DNA of 64,000 nt from Streptomyces sp. AC550_RSS872 (GCF_019049285.1 NZ_JAGMUL010000037.1:1-64000), one strand, 5' to 3'; positions 33,766-43,584 are shown, counted from the first letter of the stretch. Translations and numbers: made by a program. Notes: generated by a model not told the origin, from the sequence alone.

Positions 33766-35919
33766 TCAGCCGTTGCGCTTCCAGCGCGGCTTGTCATCAC
33801 GGCGCCCGAAGGAACCGGAGGTGCCGGAGGTGCCGGAGGTGCCGCCACGGTGGTCGTCACGACGGCCGTACGGACGCTCGTGCCCGCCGGAGCGGAAGCC
33901 CGGACGGTCGTCACGGCGGTCGCGGTTGAAGGGACGGTCGCTGCCACGGTGCCCGCCACGCTCGTCCCGGCGCTCGAAGGAACGCCCGGCCGGACGGTCG
34001 TCCCGACGGAACCCACCCCGGTCGTCACGGCGCTCGAAGGAACGGCCGCCACGGTCACGGTCGAAGGAACGCCCACCGCGGTCGTCCCGACGGTCGTCGC
34101 GACGGAAGCCGCCACGGTCGTTGTCCCGACGCTCGAACCCACGGTCACCACGGTCACGGTTGAACCCACCGCGGTCGTTGTCCCGACGCTCGAAGGAACG
34201 CCCACCGCGGTCGTCCCGACGGTCATCGCGACGGAAGCCGCCACGGTCGTTGTCCCGACGCTCGAACCCACGGTCACCACGGTCACGGTTGAACCCACCG
34301 CGGTCGTTGTCCCGACGCTCGAAGGAACGCCCGCCCCGGTCGTCCCGACGGTCATCGCGGCGCTCGTCACGGCGGAAGCCACCACGGTCGTTGTCGCGAC
34401 GCTCACGACGCTCGTACGCCGGAGCCTCGGCCCGCTCGACGTCCTGCGCCACCGGCTGCTCGGGCACGGCCACCTCGACGGCCTCGACCGCCGCCTGCGC
34501 CTCGGCCACCGCGGCCTCCGGGTCCTCACCGCGCTCGCGCGCCGCGCGGGCGACGAGCCGGTCGGACTCCTCGCGCAGCTCCACGGCACGCCGCTGCGCC
34601 CGCTCCAGCTGCTTGGTCAGCTGAGCCACCTCACGCTCGGCCTGCTGCGCGGCGTTGCCCGCGGACTCCGCCTGCACCTCGGTCATCGAACGGGCGCCGG
34701 TGATCTCGGCGACCTCCGGGTCGAAGGCGGCACCGCCCTGGATGATGTGGCGCGAGGCGTCGACGCCCGCGTCCTCCATCAGCCGGAAGATCTGGCGGCG
34801 CTGGTGCGGCAGGGAGAGGGAGACGACCGTGCCGGTACGCCCCGCACGCGCCGTACGACCCGCCCGGTGCAGGTAGTCCTTGTGGTCACCGGCCGGGTCC
34901 ACGTTCAGCACCAGGTCGATGCCGTCGACGTGGATACCGCGCGCGGCGACATCGGTCGCGACGAGCACATTCACGTACCCGTCCTTGAAGTCGGCCAGCG
35001 TCCGCGTCCGCGCGCCCTGCGTCATACCGCCGTGCAGCGCGTCCGACTTCACACCGGCGTCGCGCAGCTGCTCGGCGACACGGTCGGCGCCCAGCTGCGT
35101 CCGCACGAAGATGATCGTCCGCCCCTTGCGGGACGCGATGGCCGCCGTCACCGGCGCCTTGTCCTTGGGCTTCACGATCAGGATGTGGTGCGACATGGTC
35201 GTCACCGCGCCCTGCGCCGCGTCGACCTCGTGGCTGACCGGGTCGTTCAGGTAGCGCGTGACCAGGGTCTTGATCTCGTTCTCCATCGTGGCGGAGAACA
35301 GCATCCGCTGGCCGCCGGCCGGGACCTGGTCGAGCAGCTCGGTGACCTCGGGCAGGAAGCCCAGGTCGGACATCTGGTCGGCCTCGTCGAGGACGGCGAC
35401 CTCGACGTTGCCCAGGTCGCAGGCGCCGCGGTTGATGAGGTCGCGCAGTCGGCCCGGGGTGGCGACGAGGATGTCGACGCCGCGCTCCAGGGCGTAGATC
35501 TGGTTGCCCATCGACGTACCGCCGCAGACGACCTTCATCTTCAGGCCGACCTGGTCGCCGTAGGGCTGGAGCGCGTCCGCGACCTGCATCGCGAGCTCAC
35601 GGGTCGGGGTGAGGATGATGGCGCGCGGCTTGTGCTTCTCGGTGCGGCCGCCGGACAGGCGGGCCAGCGTCGGCAGACCGAACGACAGGGTCTTGCCGGA
35701 GCCGGTGCGGCCACGGCCCAGGATGTCCTTGCCGGCCAGGGCGTCCGGGATGGTCGCGGCCTGGATCGGGAAGGGGACCGTCACGCCGTTCTGCGCGAGC
35801 TTGCGGACGACGCCCTCGGGGAGACCGAGGTCCGCGAAGGTCACCTCGGGAGCGTCCTCGACGGCCGCGTTCTCCGCGTCCTCGGGCACGACGACGTGAT
35901 CAGTACTGGAAATGGACAT
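33766..35919 (-). CDS. DEAD-box RNA helicase with RGG-like tail
   Basis: 717 residues from ATG 35919. The two RecA domains carry 'GRGRTGSGKT' (69–78), 'PTRELAMQ', 'VLDEADQMSDLG', 'FSATM', 'VATDVAARGIHVDGIDLVLN' and 'HRAGRTARAG'. From about residue 520 a low-complexity tail of Arg, Asp, Gly and Phe repeats ('RRDNDRGGFNRDRGDRGFE', 'RRDDRRDDRGGRSFE') should bind RNA and may drive condensation. It unwinds RNA in ribosome assembly or mRNA decay, probably as a cold-stress-type helicase. The gene has a 250-bp upstream gap, consistent with a long leader. The tail-coding DNA is itself a tandem repeat. Confidence 0.93.
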   Translation of the reverse strand: MSISSTDHVVVPEDAENAAVEDAPEVTFADLGLPEGVVRKLAQNGVTVPFPIQAATIPDALAGKDILGRGRTGSGKTLSFGLPTLARLSGGRTEKHKPRAIILTPTRELAMQVADALQPYGDQVGLKMKVVCGGTSMGNQIYALERGVDILVATPGRLRDLINRGACDLGNVEVAVLDEADQMSDLGFLPEVTELLDQVPAGGQRMLFSATMENEIKTLVTRYLNDPVSHEVDAAQGAVTTMSHHILIVKPKDKAPVTAAIASRKGRTIIFVRTQLGADRVAEQLRDAGVKSDALHGGMTQGARTRTLADFKDGYVNVLVATDVAARGIHVDGIDLVLNVDPAGDHKDYLHRAGRTARAGRTGTVVSLSLPHQRRQIFRLMEDAGVDASRHIIQGGAAFDPEVAEITGARSMTEVQAESAGNAAQQAEREVAQLTKQLERAQRRAVELREESDRLVARAARERGEDPEAAVAEAQAAVEAVEVAVPEQPVAQDVERAEAPAYERRERRDNDRGGFRRDERRDDRRDDRGGRSFERRDNDRGGFNRDRGDRGFERRDNDRGGFRRDDRRDDRGGRSFERRDNDRGGFNRDRGDRGFERRDNDRGGFRRDDRRDDRGGRSFDRDRGGRSFERRDDRGGFRRDDRPAGRSFERRDERGGHRGSDRPFNRDRRDDRPGFRSGGHERPYGRRDDHRGGTSGTSGTSGSFGRRDDKPRWKRNG
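33980..34410. repeat. 129-bp (43-codon) tandem repeats inside the helicase tail
   Basis: The block starting 'acggtcaccacggtcacg' occurs at 34141 and 34270 with near-identical DNA between, and partial copies flank it. The period is a whole number of codons, so length can change without frameshift. Confidence 0.8.
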
Positions 35920-36171
35920 GCGTATGCGAAACCTTCCGGAGTCTCGTCGGCACGCGCCCGTCAACTCCGTGATTCGCAATACGACCGCCTCAATGCGGTC
36001 AGCCACGGCAAGGGAGAGAACGCGCCACACGGCGCGCTCTGCAGTGGCGCCGGGCAAATGGGATCAAACGATCTACCACCATACGCACCCCAGGCCCCCC
36101 AAGGCAAACCGACCGTCAACCATGTAGTCAACGTCACGTGCCACCACCCCCTCACCCCCACCGCCCTCACC

Positions 36172-36711
36172 TCAGGCGGGCGCCCCCGCGGCCGGCGCCG
36201 GCTCCCGCTGAGCCAGCTGCGGCCCCGTCTCCTCGTGCGCCGACGACGACGGCTCGGCCACCGTGGGCGTCGGCGACGGGGTCGTCGGCTGCTCGGTCGG
36301 CGTCGGCTCCGGATCCGGTGTCCGCGTGGGGGTCGGCTCGGCCGTCCGGGTGGGCCCCGGCCTCTCACTCGTCCCCGGCTCCACCGGCCCGCCCCCCGCG
36401 GGCACGGAGGCACTCACCGCGGCGGACGGCGAGGCGGAGGGAGACGCCGGCCCGGCGCTCTTGTCCTTGCCCTTCCCCTCGCCCTTCTTGTCCTTCTCCC
36501 GCTTGTCGTCGCCCGCGTGCGCCCCGTACCCGGCCCCGCCGCCCGACACCGCCGACCCACCGTCCGGCTCCTCACCGCCGCGCTGCCCCGCCGAGTGCGA
36601 CGGCTTCGCGTCCTTGCCACCCCCGTCGTCACCCACACTCATACAGCCGGCGGCAGCGGCGACGGCCATCACCGTGGCGGCCAGACGGACAGGTACGTAC
36701 AAGGGGCGCAC
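36172..36711 (-). CDS. Low-complexity lipoprotein
   Basis: 179 residues from GTG 36711, which is properly spaced after GGAGG; a GTG at 36720 overlaps that site. The signal 'VRLAATVMAVAAAAGC' ends in a lipobox-like AAGC, so the Cys should be lipidated. The mature part is Gly/Lys/Pro/Ser/Thr-rich with 'EKDKKGEGKGKDKS' and many Pro-Thr pairs and no recognisable domain. It is probably a cell-wall-spanning surface lipoprotein. Confidence 0.65.
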   Translation of the reverse strand: MRPLYVPVRLAATVMAVAAAAGCMSVGDDGGGKDAKPSHSAGQRGGEEPDGGSAVSGGGAGYGAHAGDDKREKDKKGEGKGKDKSAGPASPSASPSAAVSASVPAGGGPVEPGTSERPGPTRTAEPTPTRTPDPEPTPTEQPTTPSPTPTVAEPSSSAHEETGPQLAQREPAPAAGAPA

Positions 36712-36820
36712 GGGAGCCACCTCCAGGGGCGGGCGAAGAAGTCAACCTGCCCAACTCCCGCCGCCCACAAGAGGACACGCACCCCGAACAAGCCGGACAG
36801 CACGCGTCACAGAGGCACTC

Positions 36821-37171
36821 TCACCCGTACCCGAGCGCATGCAACCGCGCATCGTCGATCCCGAAGTGATGCGCGATCTCATGCACCACCGTCACCTCGG
36901 TCTCCTCGACGACCTCCTCGCGCGACTCGCACATCCGCAGCGTCGGCCCCCGGTAGATCGTGATCCGGTCCGGCAGCACCCCGGCGTACCACTCCCCGCG
37001 CTCCGTCAGCGGGGTCCCCTCGTACAGCCCGAGCAGCTGGGGGTCGTCCACCGGCGGTTCGTCCTCGACGAACACCGCGACGTTGTCCATCAGCCGCGTC
37101 AACTCCGGCGGAATCCGGTCCAGCGCCTCGGCGACCAGTTCCTCGAACTCCTCGCGCGTCATCTCCAGCAC
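36821..37171 (-). CDS. Small zincin-like metallopeptidase family protein
   Basis: 116 residues from GTG 37171 (ATG at 37162 is an alternative). The zinc motif 'VTVVHEIAHHFGIDD' (HExxH) is clear, and 'DNVAVFVEDEPP' plus 'LGLYEGTPL' match the widespread DUF1025-type family of minimal zincins. It is a cytoplasmic single-domain protein of normal length. Peptidase activity for the family is not well established. Confidence 0.88.
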   Translation of the reverse strand: MLEMTREEFEELVAEALDRIPPELTRLMDNVAVFVEDEPPVDDPQLLGLYEGTPLTERGEWYAGVLPDRITIYRGPTLRMCESREEVVEETEVTVVHEIAHHFGIDDARLHALGYG

Positions 37172-37255
37172 AGGCCCATTGTCAGGCACCACAGCTCCGT
37201 AAGGAGCAGCCAACGGCCCCGCATATCCACATAGGCACTTGGGCATACGGGACCA

Positions 37256-38827
37256 ATGGCCCGCGTCCCCGCTGCCGTCACCAAGGCCCTCGGTCACCTC
37301 CCCGGGGCCCCACGCGCCCTCGCCCGCCGCCACGCCACCCGCCGCCCGGGCCCCACCCCGGAACTCGTCACCCAGCCCCACCCCTGGAAACGCGCCCTCG
37401 GCCTGGTCACCGTCGTCCTCCTGGGCGCCTGGCTCGGCCTGCTGGTCGTCGGCAACGTACGCGTCCCGGTCGGCCCGATGGACACGACGATGACCCTGCG
37501 CCCCTCCGTCGCCGGCGGCACGAAGATCAACGTCTCCCCCCTCGGCGCCCTCCAGCTGGACAGCCACATCGCCCCCGTCCGCCTGGACGTCAACGTCGAC
37601 CAACTGGACCCCGCCCGCGCCCAGGCCCTCGTCGACCACCCCGAACGCCTCTCCGGCCTCCAGGACGAGGTCGCCCAGGACGTCACGCACGGCACCCGCG
37701 ACCTGGCCGTACGCAGCTGCGTCGCCGTCGTCACCGGGGCCACGGCACTCGGCCTGGTGGTCTACCGCCGACCCCGCCGCGCCCTCGCCGCCGGCGGCCT
37801 CGCCCTCACCCTCCTGGCGGCCTCCGGCGGTACGGCCTACGCCACCTGGAACCCCGAATCGGTCCTGGAACCGAAGTTCTCCGGCCTGCTGTCCTCAGCC
37901 CCGTCCCTGGTCGGCAACGCCCGCAGCATCGTCACCGAATTCGACGTCTATCAAAAGGAGTTGGCCCGCCTGGTCACCAACGTGACCAAGCTCTACGACG
38001 CCACCTCCACGCTCCCCGCCTACGCGCCGGACCCCACCACCATCCGCGTCCTGCACGTCTCCGACATCCACCTCAACCCGGCGAGCTGGAAGATCATCGC
38101 CTCGCTCGTGGACCAGTACAAGGTCGACGTGATCGTCGACTCCGGCGACACCATGGACCACGGCACGGCCGCCGAGAACGGCTTCCTCGACCCCATCGAG
38201 AACCTGGGCGCCCCTTACGTCTGGGTCCGCGGCAACCACGACTCCCGCACCACCCAGGGCTACCTGGAAAACCTCAAGAACGTCCACGTCCTGGACGACG
38301 GCGAGGCCCGGACCATCGCCGGCCTGCGCTTCGCCGGCATCGGCGACCCCCAGTTCACCCCCGACCGCTCCCGGGTCCCCGGCGGCGACGCCGCGAACGA
38401 ACTGGCGGGCGCCCGCCTCGCGACCTCGCTCCGCGACCAGAGGACCGCCGGCACCCCCGTGGACGTGGCCGTCGCCCACGAACCGGTGGCGGCCCGCCAG
38501 ACCGACGGCGAGGTCCCCCTGGCCCTGGCCGGCCACATCCACCGCCAGGAGACCGAGCTCCTCCCCTCCGGCACCCGCCTGCGCATCGAGGGCTCCACCG
38601 GCGGCAGCGGACTGCGCGCCATCGAGGGCAAGCACCCCGACCCCATCCAGACCTCGATCCTCTACTTCGACCGCGACACCCGTCGCCTCCAGGCCTGGGA
38701 CGAGATCGAACTGGGCGGCCTGGGGCTGACCACCGCGGAGGTGCGGCGCCACCTGGTCGAGGAGAACCAGCCGGGCGCGACGGACTCCCCCAGCCCGTCA
38801 AACTCGTCCCCCAGCCCCTCGCCGTAA
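37256..38827 (+). CDS. Membrane-anchored metallophosphoesterase
   Basis: 523 residues from ATG 37256. Two hydrophobic helices lie at about 45–68 and 155–205, with a beta-rich segment between. The calcineurin-type phosphoesterase domain follows from about 262: 'VLHVSDIHLNP' (DxH), 'VDSGDTMDHG' (GD), 'VRGNHDSR' (GNHD), 'AVAHEP' (H) and 'LAGHIHRQET' (GHxH). All metal ligands are present. The C-terminus is a Ser-Pro tail. The domain probably faces outside. The substrate could be a phospholipid, nucleotide or cell-wall intermediate; no evidence decides. Confidence 0.88.
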   Translation: MARVPAAVTKALGHLPGAPRALARRHATRRPGPTPELVTQPHPWKRALGLVTVVLLGAWLGLLVVGNVRVPVGPMDTTMTLRPSVAGGTKINVSPLGALQLDSHIAPVRLDVNVDQLDPARAQALVDHPERLSGLQDEVAQDVTHGTRDLAVRSCVAVVTGATALGLVVYRRPRRALAAGGLALTLLAASGGTAYATWNPESVLEPKFSGLLSSAPSLVGNARSIVTEFDVYQKELARLVTNVTKLYDATSTLPAYAPDPTTIRVLHVSDIHLNPASWKIIASLVDQYKVDVIVDSGDTMDHGTAAENGFLDPIENLGAPYVWVRGNHDSRTTQGYLENLKNVHVLDDGEARTIAGLRFAGIGDPQFTPDRSRVPGGDAANELAGARLATSLRDQRTAGTPVDVAVAHEPVAARQTDGEVPLALAGHIHRQETELLPSGTRLRIEGSTGGSGLRAIEGKHPDPIQTSILYFDRDTRRLQAWDEIELGGLGLTTAEVRRHLVEENQPGATDSPSPSNSSPSPSP

Positions 38828-38907
38828 ACCGTTTTGGCGATACCTCCCGCCATCCCATATGCTTCTCACGTCCCCGACGCGCTGAGAAGCGCCCAGGCGG
38901 GCCGATA

Positions 38908-38980
38908 GCCCTCATCGTCTAGCGGCCTAGGACGCCGCCCTTTCAAGGCGGTAGCACGGGTTCGAATCCCGTTGGGGGCA
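38908..38980 (+). tRNA. tRNA-Glu (TTC)
   Basis: The anticodon TTC is in 'CCGCCCTTTCAAGGCGG'. The acceptor, D and TΨC arms are complete. CCA is not encoded. It is first in a Glu–Asp–Phe cluster. Confidence 0.95.
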
Positions 38981-39017
38981 CGCAACACCGTGTGCGACAC
39001 TGTCGTACACATCGCTT

Positions 39018-39092
39018 GGTCCTGTGGAGCAGTTTGGAGTGCTCGCCACCCTGTCAAGGTGGAGGCCGCGGGTTCAAATCCCGTCAGGACCG
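39018..39092 (+). tRNA. tRNA-Asp (GTC), copy 1
   Basis: The anticodon GTC is in 'CCACCCTGTCAAGGTGG'. The sequence is identical to the copy at 43358–43432. CCA is not encoded. Confidence 0.95.
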
Positions 39093-39114
39093 CCGAGGCT
39101 TGCAGAAGCCTCGT

Positions 39115-39188
39115 GGCTGGGTAGCTCAGTTGGTACGAGCGACCGCCTGAAAAGCGGTAGGTCGCCGGTTCGATCCCGGCCCCAGCCA
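39115..39188 (+). tRNA. tRNA-Phe (GAA)
   Basis: The anticodon GAA is in 'ACCGCCTGAAAAGCGGT'. It lies 22 bases after tRNA-Asp, so Glu, Asp and Phe are probably one transcript. Confidence 0.95.
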
Positions 39189-39209
39189 CCGCAGCCCTAC
39201 CAGGGCCGA

Positions 39210-39239
39210 CGCCCCCTCCGGGATCTCCTCGAGGGGGCG
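39210..39239 (+). terminator. Hairpin after the tRNA cluster
   Basis: CGCCCCCTC pairs with GAGGGGGCG across a 12-base loop, 21 bases after tRNA-Phe. Confidence 0.7.
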
Positions 39240-39318
39240 CTTCGCATGTCGCCCCGCCCACCGCCGGCGGCAAAAGCGTTCGCCATCGATTTCGGTGGGA
39301 TGAGATCCTGGATCGCGT

Positions 39319-42300
39319 ATGTCTACGCACCCTGCCCCCGCCCTCGGCGCCCTCGCCCCCCGTCTGACCGAGTTGTCCCTGCGTGATGCGCAGCGGCTCG
39401 GGCGGCGGCTCGAAGGTGCGCGCAAGATCCGTAAGCCGGAGGCGCGGGCCGCCGTGCTGGCCGAGATCGAGGCGGAGATCGCCAAGGGTGAGGAGCGTAT
39501 CGCCACGCGGCGCGCCCTTGTGCCTGCCGTCACGTATCCCGAGCAGCTGCCGGTCAGCCAGAAGAAGAGCGACATCGCGGACGCGATCCGTGATCACCAG
39601 GTCGTGATCGTCGCCGGTGAGACCGGTTCCGGCAAGACCACACAGATCCCGAAGATCTGTCTCGAGCTCGGACGTGGCGTGCGCGGCATGATCGGGCACA
39701 CACAGCCCCGGCGTATCGCGGCGCGCACGGTCGCCGAGCGGGTGGCGGAGGAGCTGGACACGCCGCTCGGGGAGTCCGTCGGCTGGAAGGTGCGCTTCAC
39801 CGACCAGGTGAACCCGGACGCCACCTTCATCAAGCTGATGACGGACGGCATCCTGCTCGCCGAGATCCAGACCGACCGCGAGCTGCGCGCCTACGACACG
39901 ATCATCATCGACGAGGCCCACGAGCGGTCCCTCAACATCGACTTCCTGCTGGGGTATCTGGCCCAGCTGCTGCCGAAGCGGCCCGACCTCAAGGTCGTCA
40001 TCACCTCGGCGACCATCGACCCCGAGCGCTTCTCCCGGCACTTCGGTGACGCGCCGATCATCGAGGTCAGCGGGCGGACCTATCCGGTGGAGGTGCGGTA
40101 CCGGCCGCTCCTCGAAGAGGACTCGGAGGACTCCGACCGGGATCAGATCACCGCGATCTGTGACGCCGTGGAGGAGCTCCAGGGCGAGGGCAAGGGCGAC
40201 ATCCTCGTCTTCCTCTCGGGAGAGCGGGAGATCAGGGACACCGCCGACGCACTCGTGAAGAAGAACTACCGCTTCACCGAGGTCCTGCCCCTGTATGCCC
40301 GGCTCTCGCACGCCGAGCAGCACCGCGTGTTCCAGCCCCACACCGGCCGCAGGATCGTTCTGGCCACCAACGTCGCCGAGACGTCGCTGACCGTCCCCGG
40401 CATCAAGTACGTCATCGACCCCGGCTTCGCCCGCATCAGCCGCTACAGCCACCGCACCAAGGTCCAGCGGCTGCCCATCGAACCGATCTCCCAGGCCAGC
40501 GCCAACCAGCGCAAGGGCCGCTGCGGCCGTACGAGCGACGGTGTCTGCATCCGCCTGTACAGCGAGGACGACTTCCTCGCCCGCCCGGAGTTCACGGACG
40601 CCGAGATCCTCCGTACGAATCTCGCCTCCGTCATCCTCCAGATGACCGCGGCCGGCCTCGGCGACATCGAGAAGTTCCCCTTCATCGACCCGCCGGACCA
40701 CCGCAACATCCGCGACGGCGTCCAGCTCCTCCAGGAGCTCGGCGCGATCGACCCGGCCGAGAAGGACGTACGCAAACGGCTCACGCAGACCGGCCGCAAG
40801 CTCGCTCAGCTCCCCGTCGACCCGCGCCTGGCCCGCATGGTCCTGGAGGCGGACAGGAACGGCTGTGTCCGCGAGGTCATGGTCATAGCGGCCGCGCTCT
40901 CCATCCAGGACCCGCGCGAGCGCCCGGCCGACAAGCAGGCCCAGGCCGACCAGCAGCACGCCCGGTTCAAGGACGAGACGAGCGATTTCCTCGCGTATCT
41001 CAACCTGTGGCGTTACGTCCGCGAACAGCAGCGTGAGCGTGGCTCGTCTTCGTTCCGCCGGATGTGCAAGCAGGAGTATCTGAACTTCCTGCGCATTCGC
41101 GAATGGCAGGACATCTACACCCAGCTCCGCACGGTCGCCAAGCAGATGGGCATCCATCTCAACGAGGAGGACGCTCCCGCCGACCGTATCCATCTCTCCC
41201 TCCTCGCCGGTCTTCTGTCCCACATCGGGATGAAGGACGTGAAGGACGGCGCGAAGAACGAGTACCTGGGCGCCCGCAGCGCCAAGTTCGCGATCTTCCC
41301 TGGCTCGGCCCTGTTCAAGAAGCCCCCGCGCTTCGTGATGTCCGCCGAGCTCGTGGAGACCTCCCGTCTGTGGGCCCGGGTCAACGCGAAGATCGAGCCG
41401 GAGTGGGTGGAGCCGCTCGCCGAGCACCTGCTGAAGCGGACGTACAGCGAACCGCACTGGGAGAAGGACCAGGCGGCGGTGATGGCGTACGAGAAGGTGA
41501 CGCTGTACGGCGTCCCGATCATCGCCCAGCGCAAGGTGAACTACGGGCGTATCGACCCGGAAGTCAGCCGCGAGCTGTTCATCCGCAACGCCCTGGTCGA
41601 GGGCGACTGGCGCACCCACCACAAGTTCTTCGCCGACAACCGCAAACTCCTCAGCGAGGTCGAGGAGTTGGAGCACCGGGCCCGGCGCCGGGACATCGTG
41701 GTCGACGACGAGACGTTGTTCGACTTCTACGACGAGAAGGTTCCCGAGCACGTCGTCTCCGGTGCGCACTTCGACTCCTGGTGGAAGCACAAGCGGCACG
41801 AGCAGCCGGACTTCCTGGACTTCGAGCGCGAGATGCTGATCCGGGAGTCGGCGGAGGCGGTCACCAAGGCGGACTATCCGGACACCTGGCGGCAGGGTGC
41901 GCTGAAGTTCCGGGTGACGTACCAGTTCGAGCCGGGCGCGGACGCCGACGGTGTGACCGTCCACATCCCGCTCCAGGTCCTCAACCAGGTCTCGGACGAG
42001 GGCTTCGACTGGCAGATCCCGGGCCTGCGGGAGGAACTGGTGACGGAGCTGATCCGTTCCCTCCCGAAGCCGATCCGCCGCAACTACGTGCCGGCGCCGA
42101 ACTTCGCCAAGAGGTTCCTGGACACGGCGGTCCCGCTCCAGGAACCACTGGCCGTGACCATGGCCCGCGAGCTGAAGCGCATGGTCGGCGTCCCCTTCAC
42201 CGCGGACGACTTCGACTGGTCGAAGGTCCCGGACCATCTGCGCATCACCTTCCGGATCGTGGACGAACGGCGCCGCAAGCTGGCCGAGGACAAGGACCTG

Positions 42301-43263
42301 GAGGTGCTGAAGCTCCAGCTGAAGCCGAAGGCGCGCAAGGCCCTCTCCCAGGCCGCCGCGGCCACCGCGTCCCGCCAGGGCGGCGAGTCCCTGGAGCGCA
42401 CAGGCCTGACCGACTGGACCATCGGCGGCCTCACCCGCGTCTTCGAGACCCGCCGCGCCGGTCAGCCGGTCAAGGCGTACCCGGCGCTGGTGGACGACGG
42501 CGACACCGTCTCCGTACGCCTCTTCGACACGGAGGCGGAGCAGCAGCAAGCCATGTGGAAGGGCACACGCCGGCTGATCCTGCGCAACATCCCGGTCAAC
42601 CCGGCGAAATTCGCGAGCGACCGCCTGACGAACGCCCAGAAGCTGGCCCTGTCCGCCAACCCCCACGGCTCGATCCAGGCCCTCTTCGACGACTGCGCGA
42701 TGGCCGCGGCGGACAAGCTGATCGGCGACTTCGGCGGACCGGCCTGGGACGAGGAGTCGTACCGGAAGTTGTACGACAAGGTGCGCGCCGAGATCGTCGA
42801 CACGACGGTCCGTACGGTGGGCCAGGTGCAGCAGGTCCTCGCCGCCTGGCAGGCCGCCGAGCGCCGTCTGAAGGCCGTACGCAGCCCTGCCCTGCTCGCC
42901 AACCTCACGGACGTGCGCAAGCAGCTGGACGCCCTGGTGCGGCCCGGCTTCGTGACGACGGCGGGCCTGCGGCGGATGCCCGACCTGATGCGCTATCTGA
43001 TCGCGGTGGACCGCCGGCTCCAGCAGATGCCGACGAACGTCCAGCGGGACACGACCCGTATGGAGAAGGTCCACGAGATGCAGGACGAGTACGCCTGGCT
43101 CCTGGAGCAGATGCCGCAGGGCCGCCCGGTCCCGCAGCAGGTCCTGGACGTCCGCTGGATGCTGGAGGAGCTCCGCGTCAGCTACTTCGCCCACGCGCTC
43201 GGCACGGCGTACCCGATCTCCGACAAGCGGATCGTGAAGACGATCGACACGCTGGCGCCGTAA
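39319..43263 (+). CDS. hrpA: ATP-dependent RNA helicase HrpA (DEAH box)
   Basis: 1314 residues from ATG 39319, the usual length for HrpA. Walker A is 'AGETGSGKTTQ' (about 100–107), followed by 'GHTQPRRIAARTVAERVAEE', the DEAH box 'IIDEAHERS' near 197, 'TSATID' and 'QRKGRCGRT' of motif VI. The helicase-associated, OB-like and C-terminal DUF3418 regions fill the rest ('DFEREMLIRESAE', 'MRYLIAVDRRLQQMP'). In other bacteria HrpA processes mRNA and rescues collided ribosomes. It lies between the tRNA cluster and a second tRNA-Asp. Confidence 0.95.
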   Translation: MSTHPAPALGALAPRLTELSLRDAQRLGRRLEGARKIRKPEARAAVLAEIEAEIAKGEERIATRRALVPAVTYPEQLPVSQKKSDIADAIRDHQVVIVAGETGSGKTTQIPKICLELGRGVRGMIGHTQPRRIAARTVAERVAEELDTPLGESVGWKVRFTDQVNPDATFIKLMTDGILLAEIQTDRELRAYDTIIIDEAHERSLNIDFLLGYLAQLLPKRPDLKVVITSATIDPERFSRHFGDAPIIEVSGRTYPVEVRYRPLLEEDSEDSDRDQITAICDAVEELQGEGKGDILVFLSGEREIRDTADALVKKNYRFTEVLPLYARLSHAEQHRVFQPHTGRRIVLATNVAETSLTVPGIKYVIDPGFARISRYSHRTKVQRLPIEPISQASANQRKGRCGRTSDGVCIRLYSEDDFLARPEFTDAEILRTNLASVILQMTAAGLGDIEKFPFIDPPDHRNIRDGVQLLQELGAIDPAEKDVRKRLTQTGRKLAQLPVDPRLARMVLEADRNGCVREVMVIAAALSIQDPRERPADKQAQADQQHARFKDETSDFLAYLNLWRYVREQQRERGSSSFRRMCKQEYLNFLRIREWQDIYTQLRTVAKQMGIHLNEEDAPADRIHLSLLAGLLSHIGMKDVKDGAKNEYLGARSAKFAIFPGSALFKKPPRFVMSAELVETSRLWARVNAKIEPEWVEPLAEHLLKRTYSEPHWEKDQAAVMAYEKVTLYGVPIIAQRKVNYGRIDPEVSRELFIRNALVEGDWRTHHKFFADNRKLLSEVEELEHRARRRDIVVDDETLFDFYDEKVPEHVVSGAHFDSWWKHKRHEQPDFLDFEREMLIRESAEAVTKADYPDTWRQGALKFRVTYQFEPGADADGVTVHIPLQVLNQVSDEGFDWQIPGLREELVTELIRSLPKPIRRNYVPAPNFAKRFLDTAVPLQEPLAVTMARELKRMVGVPFTADDFDWSKVPDHLRITFRIVDERRRKLAEDKDLEVLKLQLKPKARKALSQAAAATASRQGGESLERTGLTDWTIGGLTRVFETRRAGQPVKAYPALVDDGDTVSVRLFDTEAEQQQAMWKGTRRLILRNIPVNPAKFASDRLTNAQKLALSANPHGSIQALFDDCAMAAADKLIGDFGGPAWDEESYRKLYDKVRAEIVDTTVRTVGQVQQVLAAWQAAERRLKAVRSPALLANLTDVRKQLDALVRPGFVTTAGLRRMPDLMRYLIAVDRRLQQMPTNVQRDTTRMEKVHEMQDEYAWLLEQMPQGRPVPQQVLDVRWMLEELRVSYFAHALGTAYPISDKRIVKTIDTLAP

Positions 43264-43357
43264 CGAGACGTGCACGTTGGGTGAGTTCGACCCCGGGGCT
43301 CACCCTCCTGTACAGTCTCTTCTCGCAGCGCAACGCACGAATGGCGCCGCGAAACCT

Positions 43358-43432
43358 GGTCCTGTGGAGCAGTTTGGAGTGCTCGCCACCCTGTCAAGGT
43401 GGAGGCCGCGGGTTCAAATCCCGTCAGGACCG
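43358..43432 (+). tRNA. tRNA-Asp (GTC), copy 2
   Basis: All 75 bases match the copy at 39018–39092. It is followed by a hairpin and a degenerate second copy. Confidence 0.95.
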
Positions 43433-43441
43433 CAGTGAGAA

Positions 43442-43480
43442 CGAGAGGGCTCGCATCCGCGAAGGGTGCGGGCCCTCTCG
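43442..43480 (+). terminator. Hairpin after tRNA-Asp copy 2
   Basis: CGAGAGGGCTCGCA pairs with TGCGGGCCCTCTCG (one G·T) over an 11-base loop. Confidence 0.8.
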
Positions 43481-43498
43481 CCATCCCCGACTCAGCCC

Positions 43499-43572
43499 AT
43501 CCACCCTGCCAAGGTGGAGGCCGCGCCCGCGGCGCAGCCGCAACCGGGTACAGCAAATCCCGTCAGGACCGC
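43499..43572 (+). pseudogene. Degenerate tRNA-Asp copy (pseudo-tRNA)
   Basis: The segment matching the anticodon arm onward of tRNA-Asp is repeated here: 'ccaccctgccaaggtggagg', then 'ccgcg', an insertion of about 28 bp, then 'caaatcccgtcaggaccg'. The D arm and 5' acceptor strand are missing, and the anticodon triplet has changed from GTC to GCC. It cannot fold into a tRNA. The bases that follow (cagtgagaacga) and a hairpin copy those behind the real gene. Confidence 0.85.
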
Positions 43573-43584
43573 AGTGAGAACGAC

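Noticed and set aside
38866..43275. 1469-residue minus-strand frame opposite hrpA and the tRNA genes
   Set aside because: It runs antisense through hrpA and three tRNA genes. Long antisense frames are expected at this GC content.
43499..43572. Functional tRNA-Gly(GCC) created by anticodon change
   Set aside because: The D arm and 5' acceptor strand are missing and the T arm is interrupted, so it cannot fold as a tRNA.
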